Shown here: positions 25,301-33,389 of the stretch, piece by piece | Layout: every line of letters begins with the position of its first letter | How positions within the stretch are numbered: position 1 is the stretch's first letter | Source of the DNA: Mnemiopsis leidyi | Lineage: Eukaryota; Ctenophora; Tentaculata; Lobata; Bolinopsidae | NCBI GenBank assembly: GCA_000226015.1 | Contig: JH152806.1 | Coordinates: 537,413-586,676, forward strand | DNA: 49,264 nt | Direction: 5' to 3' | Notes under the pieces: model-generated | The model's input: only the letters and a program-made list of their open reading frames with translations | Database searches by the model: none | What the model was told of the DNA's origin: nothing | Translations under genes and position numbers: made by a program

Positions 25301-28300
25301 GTTACCTCCCCATGACTTAAGTTCCTCAAATTTGGTAGGATTTCAAATTTATGTGGCCTACAGTTGATTGCCAAAACGGCACAGCTCGCGGACCTAGAAA
25401 AATACATACATAAGTAAGTAAATAAAAGTAAGCAGTTTAACTCAATAGAGTAACTTATAAGTACAGAAACATTATACCTAGCTGTTTGAGTTTATGGTAA
25501 ATCTCTAGCAATGTGGTGAAGTATCCCTGTAGTACATCTGGTCGTTCTTGTTCATCACTAACAGCCATAGCAACGGCCACAGCAACCATCACCGAAGACA
25601 GGATTAAGAATTTCATGATTTTGTTTTAAGAAATGATAAAGATGATCAAGCTTCGAGGACTCAAACCGTGAAATAATGCTGGAGTTCGAACTTTAAGTAA
25701 TCCCTGTTAAGGGTATAGTAATTTTCTTAAATGTAGGCGCAGGTGTCATTTTTCAACAAATATAGGCTTCAACATCAAAGTTTACCTATATTATTAATAA
25801 TTACAATTTGATCTTGGCTAGTCCGCCTTTAGCCACGTTAATTTTCACGTCCCCACAGTCCTTGTTCTAAATGTCTCGCGGGCTTTGCAAAAGCTTAGAA
25901 ACTAGGGAACCAGATGAAATATTAATTTTCCCTGTTTAACGGGTTTAGAAGCTTCTGAACTTTTCCAAATGAATTTAACATTATATTTGATCAAAGGGAC
26001 CCCATTCGATTTTCATTTTTTCTAAAAATGTTCATGACATCACTTTAACTCATAACTCACACTATCTGAATTCCAGGGTTCCAGATGCTGCAGCTCAAGT
26101 TTTACATATTGGAACGAATAATAGAAGATCAGATGCCAGACCTTTGGGAGCACTTCCAGGTATAATGTTTACATTTAAAGATTGGTTTAGAAAATAAACT
26201 TTTTACAATTTTAATGAAGTTTAGAGTTAGATTACAATCTGGTACGTAATCTTAAAGGTTAAGCTCATTCACTCTCGTTCCATTTCACTTTCTGAGAGTT
26301 TATTTCGTAGAGTTAACCCATATCTTGTGTCTTAATGGATTTATTATTTCATCCTGCTAATCTTGCAAACTTTATTTCAGAAACACGAGTTAAATACACA
26401 CATGTACGCAAGCCAATGGTTTTTGACTTTGTTCAGCGCTAAATTTCCACTCGGTAAATGTCTTACTTGTTTCTATCTGATATCCGTCTTCCAAACAACG
26501 GTTTATCCTTTAACAACATCACAATGGATACTAAACATAGAAAGATAATGGGAGTGATTCATAGATAAAATGGTAGAATGATGTGTTATGTGGTTCACCG
26601 TTCATGTGAGGAGAGAAAGGAGAAAAAGAAGAGAAAGAAGAGAAAGGAGTGAAAGTAGAGAAAGGACAGAAAGGAGAGAAAGGACAGAAAGTAGAGAAAG
26701 GAGAGAAAGTAGATAAAGGAGAGAAAGGAGAGAACGTAGAGAAAGTAGAGAAAGGAGAGAAAGTAGATAAAGGAGAGTAAGGAGGGAAAGTAGAGAAAGG
26801 AGAGAAAGGAGGGAAAGTAGAGAAAGGAGAGAAAGTAGAGAAAGGAGAGAAAGGAGAGAAAGGAGCGAAAGTAGAGAAAGGAGAGAAAGTAGAGAAAGGA
26901 GGGAAAGTAGAGAAAGGACAGAAAGAAGATAAAGGACTGAAAGGAGAGAAAGGAAAGAAAATAGAGAAAGTAGAGAAAGTAGAGAAATGAGAGAAAGGAA
27001 AGGAAGTAGAGAAAGAAAGTTCCCACTTCTTAACAATTTACTCCAGGTCTAGTATACCGGATTGTAGACATGTTCCTGACAGAAGGTCCGGACACCCTGT
27101 ACAAGGTTGCAGTTTCCCTTCTCAAACTCTCGAGAAACGATCTTATCTCGCAGGACTTTGAAGGTAAGCCTCCTTACGGCAACCCGATTTCTTTATCATT
27201 TTTGTCGATTTTACCGGGATGGGGAAGAGTTTGATAAGTTTAGAAAGTCACGCATTGAAATTACACATTAAATAACATTGTTTTTCTCGCACACAATTTA
27301 TTGACGCCCTTTGTCTGATGGTCTTTCAGCCGTGAAAATTGTTCGTCGTTCCAGATTCCACGGAAATTGGCTAGCAATAGTGCGTTGCAGACGCTTAATT
27401 CTTGCCTCAGACACTGCTGAATAACCCAGATGTTACTATCATGTTTTGTAATAACTCATTTTAATCGTTTTACATAACATTAACCGTTTCTTACACAATT
27501 TTCTTACACAATTTTCTTACACAATTTTCTTACACAATTTTCAGAGATGTTGAAGTATTTCCGAGTTGCGCTACCGAAGAGATTCATGAACAAAAAGCAG
27601 GGACAAAAATTACTTTCCACCGCTGCCTCTGTGAAGATTAAACCCGGCAAAGTTGCTGTATGGGAGGCCCAATTTCATCAGATTCAGGTTTTTGCATCTA
27701 TAACATGAAGGTCCTCTTAAATAATCGAGTCTGCCATTTTCCTGATTATTTATTCGCCATCATTAATTAGCCGTATTGTAGTTGTATTGTGGTCGTATTG
27801 CAATCGTATAGCAGTCGTATTGCAATCCTATAGCAGTCGTATAGTAGTATATTAGTATTATAGTATAGTAGCATAGTAGTATAGAAGTATAATAATTAAT
27901 TATATAGTAGTAAAGTAATTATATAGTAGTAAAGTAACACATGTTTAATACCCAGGATGAGAAGCGGAGTTTACAAGACCCTGTCAGAAGGGCTGAACAT
28001 GAACTGAAACTTTCCAGGGAAAATAACCACAGGTACTGTTGATATTACAGGCTGTGACTAACTTAAAACGATAGACAAATTAAAAAGGTTGAAAAAATTT
28101 CCGGTCCGCAAAATTCCGTTCTCGCCAGGGTTCGTGTTTGATGTTGACTCAAAAAGTTTCACAGTGCTATAAATTGTCACATTTTCGTGCTATCATACTA
28201 AATTTTCAGGTTAGAGCAGGAGAATGACATGCTGGTCCTACATTTAACACAGAACCAAGTTAACATGAGACACCAACTTGATGAGCTGGAAAAACGAAAC

Positions 28301-30006
28301 TTGGTAAAAAATCTATTTTTGCCATAAATCTTTTGTTTTCCATGAATATTTTTCATTCTGGGGTCTTGCTTTAATTTCCTCTCGTAATAGAGAAATAGAG
28401 CAATAGTAATAGAGAAAACTCACTTAGCCCCACTGAAACAACACCGATTCCTCGTGTTCCAGGAGCTGAAGAGAGATTTGGCCAAGATGACGTCATCATA
28501 CGAGGAGATGGTGGACAGCAACTCCGTTCTCAGTTCAGAGATTGAGAGAACCAAGAATTTGTACCACAGTTCCCTAATTGAGGGTGACGACGAGCGAGCT
28601 AGACACAAACTTACCATCAAGGTAATTTACTCTTTCAGACAACATTTTTCTTGTTACTTTTCAGTTTTTGTCCGCGAATTTTGCAGTGGTAAGACGAGAT
28701 GTCCGTTTTTGAAAATTGACTAGTTTTTACAACGAGTTGTTCCAGGAATACCATCTCTCTAGATTTACATAAGCGCTTGGTTGAGCACTTAATTTGTAAA
28801 TTAACAAGTTTTTAACAACGAGTCATTCCAGGAGTACCATAACATGTGTCGAGCCCTGGAAGAAAGGCACGAGAAAGAGAAACAGGAGCTCAACCAGGAG
28901 GTTATAGAGATCAAAGCTCAGGTTGGTGAAATGTTGGCATTCCCGCACTCTCCTATACCGTAACTAAGTCATTAGTGACAATTAAGTCATAAGGTAGCAA
29001 TTCCAGACATGTTCAGTATATTTATGTTTTGGTCTCCTTAAAATTAAAGTCGCAGACAATTTTCGTATGGATTTTCAATGAGTGCAAAAGAGTTTGAACA
29101 TAAATTTTATAATTTCATTTTGACTACTTTCAAAAACTCTCTGGCGTTGCTCTCCTGACGACATTAACTCCGATAGGTAGGCGGGAAAGCTATCGATATT
29201 CCATCAGAACAAAGACTAAGAGAGTTAGAGATGGAGCTGGCAAAAACTAAGCTTTGTCTGGTAAGTTTTAGTTTTCCCCATTTTCACTAGATTCGCTTCA
29301 TTTTACATTTATTAAAGATTTCGTTAGAGTTATTCTTCTAATAAAAGCTTGACGAGATTATATCCGTCTATATTTCAAAGAAATTAAAGTTCAGCCGTTT
29401 GAAATAGCATTTCTGGCAACGCACTTTTTGAATGACCCCAATTATTGGTTTCTGATGACTCCATGCAGCTGGTGCCTGGTTTGGCTGCTGTTAGAAAATA
29501 CAAAAGGCATGAAATTAAAGTTTGTCTTTTGAAATGAAGTTTCTGCAATCGGGCTTCCACCTCACTCTTTTAACTGATCGCCAATGGGCCAACCAGAGGA
29601 AAAGAAAAATGCAATTGGACTAATGATATTTAGACGTTCGCATTTTAGACAAATTGCCGGTCAATCTTGCTTTATTCTAGTCCATTAATGCAGGTGTTCT
29701 TTTAATTGATCTTTTTGTTTCGAAATTTATCGATCTATTAGGCCATTAAAACTAGATTAAATGCTTGCCTCAAGTCTATATTTTACTAGACTGATATTAT
29801 TAAATACCTGTCTCAAGTCTAGGATTTACTAAACAAATCCTATTTACTGCTTGTATCAAGTCTAGAATTTACCAGATTGATTTTTCAAGGTGGAAGCAAA
29901 TTGCAAAGCACAGGAGTACGAACACAAGTGTACAACCCTCCTCGAGAAACTGAAGCACTACGAAACGGGGGTCCTGAATCACCTCAAAGCGAAGTTGAAC
30001 AGGTGA
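10347..30006 (+). CDS. RABGAP1: RABGAP1/RABGAP1L-type Rab GTPase-activating protein, C-terminal part (14 exons)
   Basis: Exons: 10347-10486, 11285-11410, 21163-21279, 21615-21741, 26077-26159, 26381-26453, 27047-27163, 27545-27687, 27956-28032, 28210-28303, 28463-28621, 28832-28921, 29177-29260, 29890-30006 (TGA). All phases agree. The TBC domain has the arginine finger IWDLNRTFPG and glutamine finger VGYCQGLSF, then HMYASQWFLTLFSAKFPL, KLSRNDLISQDFE and YFRVALPKRF, the order seen in human RABGAP1/RABGAP1L. Exons from 27956 on code a charged coiled coil (RLEQEND near its start) and the last ones give RLRELEMELAKTKLCL and VEANCKAQEYEHK, matching the human C-terminus. The family accelerates GTP hydrolysis by Rabs in endosome and trans-Golgi traffic. 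The N-terminal PTB half of the family is not visible; it may lie left of the window or be missing. RABGAP1 versus RABGAP1L cannot be decided. Confidence 0.9.
10736..10936 (-). CDS. possible signal-peptide exon of unknown gene
   Basis: An ATG at 10936 opens MPFTSQQLWYIIILVLARSL, a plausible signal peptide, followed by a cysteine-containing charged stretch that runs to a consensus donor (TGT|GTAAGT) near 10692-10700. It lies antisense in an intron of the RABGAP1-like gene. No downstream exon in matching phase was found, and the gene C CCP exon (phase 1) does not fit. Could be chance. Confidence 0.25.
11591..13778 (+). mobile_element. non-LTR (LINE) retrotransposon relic, reverse transcriptase part
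   Basis: Within RABGAP1-like intron 2, same strand. The 11591-12013 segment is the linker upstream of RT (MQWRMVNSILNR, IANIFNDYFCNVAENL). 12181-12663 has the RT fingers NYRPISLLSCFSKIYEK and a modified FR.HS motif; the catalytic YFADDANLIISAD is at about 12896, after YGVPQGSILGLILF. A frameshift near 12625 separates LDYSKAFDMVDS from the palm. The C-terminal part continues in another frame to a stop at 13776-13778 (YVGPKLYNST, VNRYKDESKPA). No endonuclease domain is visible, so it is 5'-truncated. Motifs suit the Jockey/CR1 side of LINEs; clade not resolved. Multiple frameshifts: inactive. Confidence 0.85.
11849..12180. repeat. same ~144-base segment on both sides of a 14-N gap
   Basis: 11849-11993 and 12038-12180 are nearly identical (start GTTACCGACTCTCAAC, end GTCGGCAGAGC) with one base missing in the right copy. 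They flank the N gap 11994-12007. LINE reading frame makes sense with only one copy, so this is most likely an assembly duplication of one allele. Confidence 0.75.
13779..14432. other. non-coding between LINE and Penelope-like relics
   Basis: Probably the LINE 3' tail and degraded repeat sequence; nothing codes. Confidence 0.4.
14433..16022 (+). mobile_element. Penelope-like reverse transcriptase relic
   Basis: Three overlapping frames give one RT: HFVICPVDKAS then NIAIICKQFY (14614-14690), YDFSTLYTNL (~15175), FRQIIGVPIGVDPGPYIAN (~15410), RLIDDITVIN (~15558), FLIILD and YDKRDDFPFKIV (~15728). The PIG-x-DP-PYIAN and IDDI boxes resemble Penelope-like elements (GTPMGSPLSP type) more than LINEs. 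Two breaks are single-base changes in homopolymers: an extra A near 14644 (TCGAAAAAAC) and a missing T near 15370 (AATTTTTGTTAG). No GIY-YIG endonuclease was seen. Located in the intron of the RABGAP1-like gene. RT identity is firm; the Penelope class is likely but not certain. Confidence 0.75.
16023..16640. other. non-coding 3' flank of RT relic
   Basis: AT-rich with short direct repeats TTTTTATGTGCTTTATATGC near 16507-16562; may include the 3' end of the Penelope-like element. Confidence 0.4.
16644..16866. repeat. 86-base tandem repeat, about 2.6 copies
   Basis: The word GCAAATACTAT starts at 16644, 16730 and 16816, an exact 86-base period; third copy stops at ACCATTGTA. Copies differ by single bases only, so recent. 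Confidence 0.9.
16867..19222. other. non-coding upstream region of the nested sulfotransferase
   Basis: No gene seen. It contains a 19-base tandem repeat (ATTTACTGTAGTTACATGT) at about 18252-18322. A 51-residue ORF at 18001 has no support. Confidence 0.5.
18252..18322. repeat. 19-base minisatellite, nearly 4 copies
   Basis: Unit TTTACTGTAGTTACATGTA repeated head to tail, last copy TTTACTTTA diverged. Confidence 0.85.
19223..20545 (+). CDS. Golgi carbohydrate sulfotransferase, HNK-1ST/CHST family, single exon
   Basis: 440 residues with no intron. Residues 1-11 are cytosolic, 12-28 a single membrane anchor (IILLVFLCLIVVFLF), so a type II Golgi protein. Residues 50-63 are an almost pure Asp run, then a Ser/Thr-rich stem with a repeated NKDL-ELSK element. 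The catalytic domain has the 5'-phosphosulfate loop GIPKTGCSNW (204-213) and the 3'-phosphate site VVRNPWTRMVSGYRDK (266-281), both diagnostic of Sulfotransfer_2 (CHST8-14, HNK-1ST). It transfers sulfate from PAPS to a glycan; the acceptor cannot be told. It lies in the RABGAP1-like intron, same strand, and may have arisen by retrocopying. Other in-frame ATGs are downstream of the anchor, so 19223 is the start. Confidence 0.92.
   Translation: MPEKDVSLSKKTIILLVFLCLIVVFLFRPSKRTSLIDVEGIVPVSESKLITDDDDYDDDDDDEAFTNSPSLKNDSFLEQTLSVPSIQSLTTEPSSQASTTETSSKLTSFSPNSSFVNKDLPELSKTTGHTSAENKDLLELSKPALNPYTENKDLYLNPPTQQWMQTQFEKALSDLDLHYSPLSKWSVCGMKTYYFPKINTIFTGIPKTGCSNWIEALLKAEGDLKKDLDPIMIKKVHGPISNRHRIPKTLTRYGDVTFRRAFSFTVVRNPWTRMVSGYRDKLSDEITQGGAKRSIGVKIVSEMRGIEPGNVKLNHLYPTFAEYAAWLVKHRGNVNVHFSPQNETLCIPHAKYDMIIPLEYSGPLGPEVLRRIHADNASVFGSYDKSSDPRLAKSALFAKQWLSELESELVEELYDIFRTDFTLLNYSNFTHPDFPLPLYS
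20546..20950. other. non-coding after sulfotransferase
   Basis: Contains two copies of CTCTAATTCTAAATTACTGC (20776-20824); no gene. Confidence 0.5.
20955..21170. repeat. tandem repeat of an intron-exon junction before exon 21163
   Basis: About four units of roughly 50-53 bases, each ending in GCAGGTAA (at about 21005, 21058, 21111, 21161). The last one is the acceptor of the TBC exon that begins GTAATAATCTGG. Each earlier unit keeps AG followed by GTAA, that is an acceptor next to a donor-like word. Confidence 0.85.
21349..21540. repeat. ~72-base tandem repeat, 2-3 copies
   Basis: Units share AACATYCCCTTCTGAAGCTATGAATGGGTA and a tail AACAGAAGTTTATC (first at about 21360, then 21427 and 21492). 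It lies in the short intron between TBC exons 21163-21279 and 21615-21741. Confidence 0.8.
21521..21629. repeat. 55-base duplication of acceptor plus first 15 exon bases
   Basis: The unit GTAACGTATAACAGCTAG ... CAG GTTGGCTACTGCCAG occurs at 21521-21575 and again from 21576. The first copy creates a 15-base potential microexon (21561-21575, VGYCQ) with AG before it and GTAACG after. Confidence 0.85.
21742..22380. other. intronic non-coding
   Basis: No coding evidence; ordinary intron sequence of the RABGAP1-like gene. Confidence 0.5.
22381..23716. repeat. 23-base minisatellite upstream of GPCR, with 810-N gap
   Basis: Unit contains ACATCAGTGCCACCTGTAAA; at least 20 visible copies around gap 22586-23395. 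A related longer unit (CAGCAGCGTAACTTCTAAA) precedes it at 22381. The array ends 5 bases or so before the GPCR ATG at 23722. Confidence 0.9.
23722..24666 (+). CDS. rhodopsin-like 7TM receptor, intronless, orphan
   Basis: 314 residues with seven hydrophobic segments at about 15-37, 48-72, 104-126, 142-164, 197-225, 245-268 and 278-303. TM2 has the conserved Asp (SVADFL), the end of TM3 reads LARYFQIKYPF in place of DRY..-I-x-x-P, and TM7 ends FNPAVYIL, the NPxxY motif. It is therefore class A, with the acidic residue of DRY replaced by Ala. Extracellular loop 1 is long and has two Cys. The C-tail is very short (about 11 residues) with no obvious palmitoylation site except Cys305. Ligand unknown; peptide-type is only a guess. 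Nested in the RABGAP1-like intron on the same strand. Confidence 0.85.
   Translation: MALFSAGGVTHPDVTIGVSCTLLLLTCSLLNTLVLLHNYRKKSSVPRNLYLCLSVADFLTPWILLLPLICHVFKEGETECEEPGETTCVVDYSDKTVATWYNKLHAILVGLTILTPYHLAATLALARYFQIKYPFRQLKSKHFLLGVFLSLVYFPLSMGCFVYFHPEKGNTLYFAKFQNAIVAEEFSLFGLKMSQEQFLMTVNAMTLTLELSAMIASLMTIFELVKSRLTPVTGGPSHRKIRSTLRILITNFGSLIAVVSVALVAYTIDQEHFSRPARILITTLILPCFMSTFNPAVYILFASGCALRLNVRPQ
24667..25112. other. non-coding after GPCR
   Basis: AT-rich, likely 3' UTR of the receptor at first; nothing else seen. Confidence 0.45.
25113..25616 (-). CDS. small secreted protein, two exons, unknown
   Basis: Exon 1 25616-25478 opens MKFLILSSVMVAVAVAMAVS, a clear signal peptide with probable cleavage before DEQERPD, and continues LQGYFTTLLEIYHKLKQL to donor CTAG|GTATAA. 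Exon 2 25234-25113 (acceptor ATTGCAG) in the matching phase gives RETVCGQTAGELLALLGLPD and ends GWVCDSVLS, stop TAG. Total 86 residues, mostly helical, two Cys that could pair. A further acceptor-bounded segment at about 25396 (after TTTTTCTAG) could be an alternative exon but does not keep phase. It sits antisense in a RABGAP1-like intron. I do not recognise the family; a secreted peptide or small lipid-binding helical protein is possible. Confidence 0.6.
26611..27025. repeat. purine-only minisatellite (GAGAAAG-type, ~10-base unit)
   Basis: Over 400 bases of GAGAAAGGA/GAGAAAGTA units, plus strand almost all purine, ending 21 bases before the acceptor of exon 27047. Long frames on the minus strand (Leu/Ser or Phe/Ser repeats) are products of the repeat. 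Confidence 0.95.
27486..27544. repeat. 13-base repeat forming the polypyrimidine tract of exon 27545
   Basis: Unit TTTTCTTACACAA, four copies, last one runs straight into TTTTCAG, the acceptor. Confidence 0.85.
28733..28845. repeat. duplicated acceptor before exon 28832
   Basis: TTACAACGAGTTGTTCCAGGAATACCAT (start ~28728) repeats 85 bases later as the true acceptor AACGAGTCATTCCAGGAGTACCAT. The upstream copy soon meets a stop (TCTAG). Each word is given here in part: shared core ACAACGAGT..TTCCAGGA.TACCAT. Confidence 0.8.
29745..29889. repeat. ~57-base tandem repeat ending at acceptor of last RABGAP1-like exon
   Basis: Three diverged units share the words CTCAAGTCTA and TTTACTAGA/TTTACCAGA (about 29770, 29813, 29857). 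The last one joins TTTTTCAAG, the acceptor of exon 29890. Confidence 0.7.
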
Positions 30007-30699
30007 TCCCGGTTCCTTAGCACATGAACTAGTTACAACACGTGACCTAATCTATTGAGTCACGTGACCTTTCTATACAATATATAAAGTCACGTTAGCT
30101 GCTTTATCAAGTCACGACGCGATGTCATTCACGTCTTGCGTCGCGAGTTACCCGGATGTGCTCGCGGAAAATACGACTTGGACTTTAAACTTTGAGATCA
30201 ACTAAGTTTAACCAGATGGCCGTTTGTGATCTTGAGCCGGACTCAAGACAACCGATGTTAAACAATATTAGTGGCGAATGATCATATTTAGATTAATTTT
30301 GGTTGATGATGAAAACAATTGTTTGGATTTTTGTAATTGTACAGTAATATTAAGTAACACTTCTAAATGCTTGAGTGATTTTTATGTTTTTTGGTTTTTC
30401 AGTAGCCGCCTTTTCACTGTTCAAACCTGTAGATGAATCCGAGATTTTGTATCAAAATTCCGCCCATTTTACGTGGGACGGAATTTGGTCCAAGATGATG
30501 CCGTAACAGGGCTATAAAGTATATTTCCTTATGTTTTAAATTTATCCAAATTCCGAATCATTTCAGCCGTTAAACTTAATGTTGTGACCTAGGTTATATA
30601 GACCCAGCTATTGTAGGGCAGTTGAGAAGGCTAAAATATAGAATTAACACGTCGGTATTAGCCATGACCTAACACCTGAAACCATGATTAAACACTTAA
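30007..30699. other. 3' flank of RABGAP1-like gene
   Basis: Probable 3' UTR then spacer. Direct repeats of TCACGTGACCT/GTCACG near 30047-30100. No gene. Confidence 0.4.
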
Positions 30700-30940
30700 A
30701 GTTCAGCAATGTTTTTGTTATTCTCTTCTTGACTCGAGTGGAAGACAAGGATTTCATACAAATTCATCGATATAGATCCGCGTTACTACGCGTTTTAATA
30801 CTTTCAACAACTACTTTTTAATAAATAATTTGATTGTTCTGATTACGGCATAGAAACGCAGAAATAAATCGACGAATGTCCTTTAAATCCTATGTCTTTC
30901 ACTCGAGTCAAGAAGAGAATAACAAAAACATTGTTGAACT
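30700..30940. mobile_element. MITE-like element with ~50-base terminal inverted repeats
   Basis: Left end AGTTCAGCAATGTTTTTGTT continues into ATTCTCTTCTTGACTCGAGTG; the right end (30889-30940) is its near-perfect reverse complement. About 240 bases, non-coding, target duplication not clear. It could also fold as one long hairpin. Confidence 0.75.
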
Positions 30941-33389
30941 TAGCTTATGATGCGAGTCATAAACAATTTTGAACGCTTTAACAGTTTAACTCCTTAATTT
31001 TCATTTCATACAAATTTCGGATTTATCCACTGCTTAAAAAAAAGATTTAATAAAACCTCAGATTTCAATGGTTATGATTTGGGTTATGTTTTTAGCCAAG
31101 TACGTGATTTCTTAGATTATGCACAATAAGCGAAAAATAAGCTTTGTTGTCAAGTTAATTTTGAAAACAATTCGGTAAAATCCTAACTTTGTACTTATTT
31201 AAGATCAGAAACTTCGATGAATTGCCAATTTTAATTTTCGATAATTTAACATTATGGCATTAAATTTTGTTTCTTGTCCTCTTGTCGTATTTTTTGTTTT
31301 AAATTTCACTTATTTGCAGCATATTAATACTGAGTAATATTGAGTGACTGTAGCACAGTTGATACTCATTAGGAACACATTCCATCGAAATTTTTATTGC
31401 TGAAGTGTATAATTTTGAGTTTAAATGATGCTTTTGTTATAATTGAGAATTTGTTTATGTTTTACGGCGCACTTAACACGACCACTCAACGTAAAGCCCG
31501 TCTCTTCACTTCTTTCTAACCGAAATTACAACACTCCCATTCCCAAAATCTTAGATAATGTTCAGCAATTATCGGACTAATGATCTGAAATGCACGTGCT
31601 AGTGCACTATTGTTCGCGGCGACGAGTCATAGGTCATTCGCCATAGCTTAATGATATCAAAGACAACTCTTTTTGTAAAAATCTGTCTTACTCTTAGCTA
31701 ATAATGGCCCCTACTTATCCTGGGATACATGTTTGATTTCCGGTGTTTTAGGCGCCCGCCAAGACAACGCGTTGGTCGGCTTCTCAGGATATCTACAAAT
31801 TAGAAGTCAAAAGAGTTGGTACCTCCAAAAACCGCTAAACAAGTTCTCAATGGAGTAGTCACTAGTCAGGAACCCCTACTCCAAGTGTTAAAGTTAACCC
31901 CTCCCCCTTGGCCTTATTACAATTAAGGGTTGTTCAAAAATGACTTCATCAATTCTTCGGCATCTTTAAATGCCCCCTTCTATTATCGTTTGTTATAATG
32001 ACTTTGTCGCGGTGAAGAGAAAAAGAGCACCAAAAAGGGTAATTTCCAAGATAGGTGATTGGAACTATCGAACTAACTATTCCGATTCACCAAAATATTG
32101 GGAATGTCATTGTCATTAATATAATTACTATTTACTTCTGGTTGACCTGCCCTCTCCAGACCTCCAACAAGTCAATATTCGTCAAAGTAGATCTCCACTC
32201 GTCTTGCTCTCAACGTTCATGCTAGATTGGCGCCGTCACTTTATAGCTATATTAATGTAGTACTAGTACTAGTTGTCCATGTTCTGCTTGTCGCGGTTAC
32301 GCCCTACGCGACTCTCGCAGCTCAAAGTCAAAGCTTGTAAAACTGATAATCTGCTCTCTTTCCTGCAAGACCAATCAAACTTCATATTACTGTCGCAAAT
32401 AGTTGGAAGTTATAGCAATTGCGATGGACAATTGGTAGGTGGTTGCCATTGTTTTATCAACCTGGAGTATACTTCCCCATTGTTTTTAAATTTAATAGAA
32501 TTTGAAAATCTTATAATAATTTGAAGCGAAATATCGCAACTTCATCGATCCGTTGTATTTGCAAAACGGGGTAAAAGTCGAAGTTTTTAGAATAAAGACA
32601 ATCTTATCATTTGATTTTAAAATAACTTGAATTTGATTTTACCAGCAAACAAAATCGTTTTGTTATATACTAAAAACCATCGAAATATATCTGCAAGTCC
32701 CAAGCATTGAGGTAAAACATCGAAACCAAAGCAGGAAGTTCTAGTCAAAGTTACTACTTATGTAGAGGGGACTCGCGTAAGATATTGATTAAAAGTTTGA
32801 ATCAATATCTTAGTCGAATCCTGACAAAGTTTATAAATATAAACATTAACCGTGACTGTGAGAAAGGCTGTTTGCCTGGGTACCTCAGTTCCTGTTGTCT
32901 ATGACAGCCACAACGTCTAGTAAAATATCGTTTGATGATGAATTATCTACTTTAAGTAAAATACCAAGAAAAAGTCGGATTATAAGTTCTGGGAGTACAA
33001 ATACAATCTGATTATAAGTTCTGGCAGTACAATCTTAGTAGAACTTCAAAAATTTAAATAATTGACTGTCGCTGTTGCGAAAAAGCACTCGTAGAACTAG
33101 ATGGCGATGATTCAGATTAATTGTAATTGTAATTAATGTATCTGTAAACATAGTTGTTATGAACCGGATACCAATACAATAAATTGATTCACATTTTTGC
33201 TACGATTTTTTCATTATATTCATACAAAATTAATCTATGGGTTTTATAATTATTAAACATGACGTGAAATGATACTGAGATTTTAACAAAATATTTGATG
33301 ATAAATTTAAAACCGTATATTAAGGTCCAATTTCTTTTTTTGAGGACAAGGTGAAGAATAGACAGTCGAAATTGTCACGGGTTCGATCT
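30941..33389. other. gene-poor AT-rich stretch
   Basis: No gene supported. An 83-codon ORF at 32273 has no splice or family support. A 30-base duplication (GATTATAAGTTCTGG) lies near 32980-33030. Confidence 0.5.

Noticed and set aside
26595..27036. Two overlapping ~144-codon minus-strand ORFs rich in Leu/Ser or Phe/Ser
   Set aside because: They are translations of the purine minisatellite; no other coding evidence.
32273..32524. 83-codon plus-strand ORF
   Set aside because: No domain, no splice sites, ordinary composition for the spacer.
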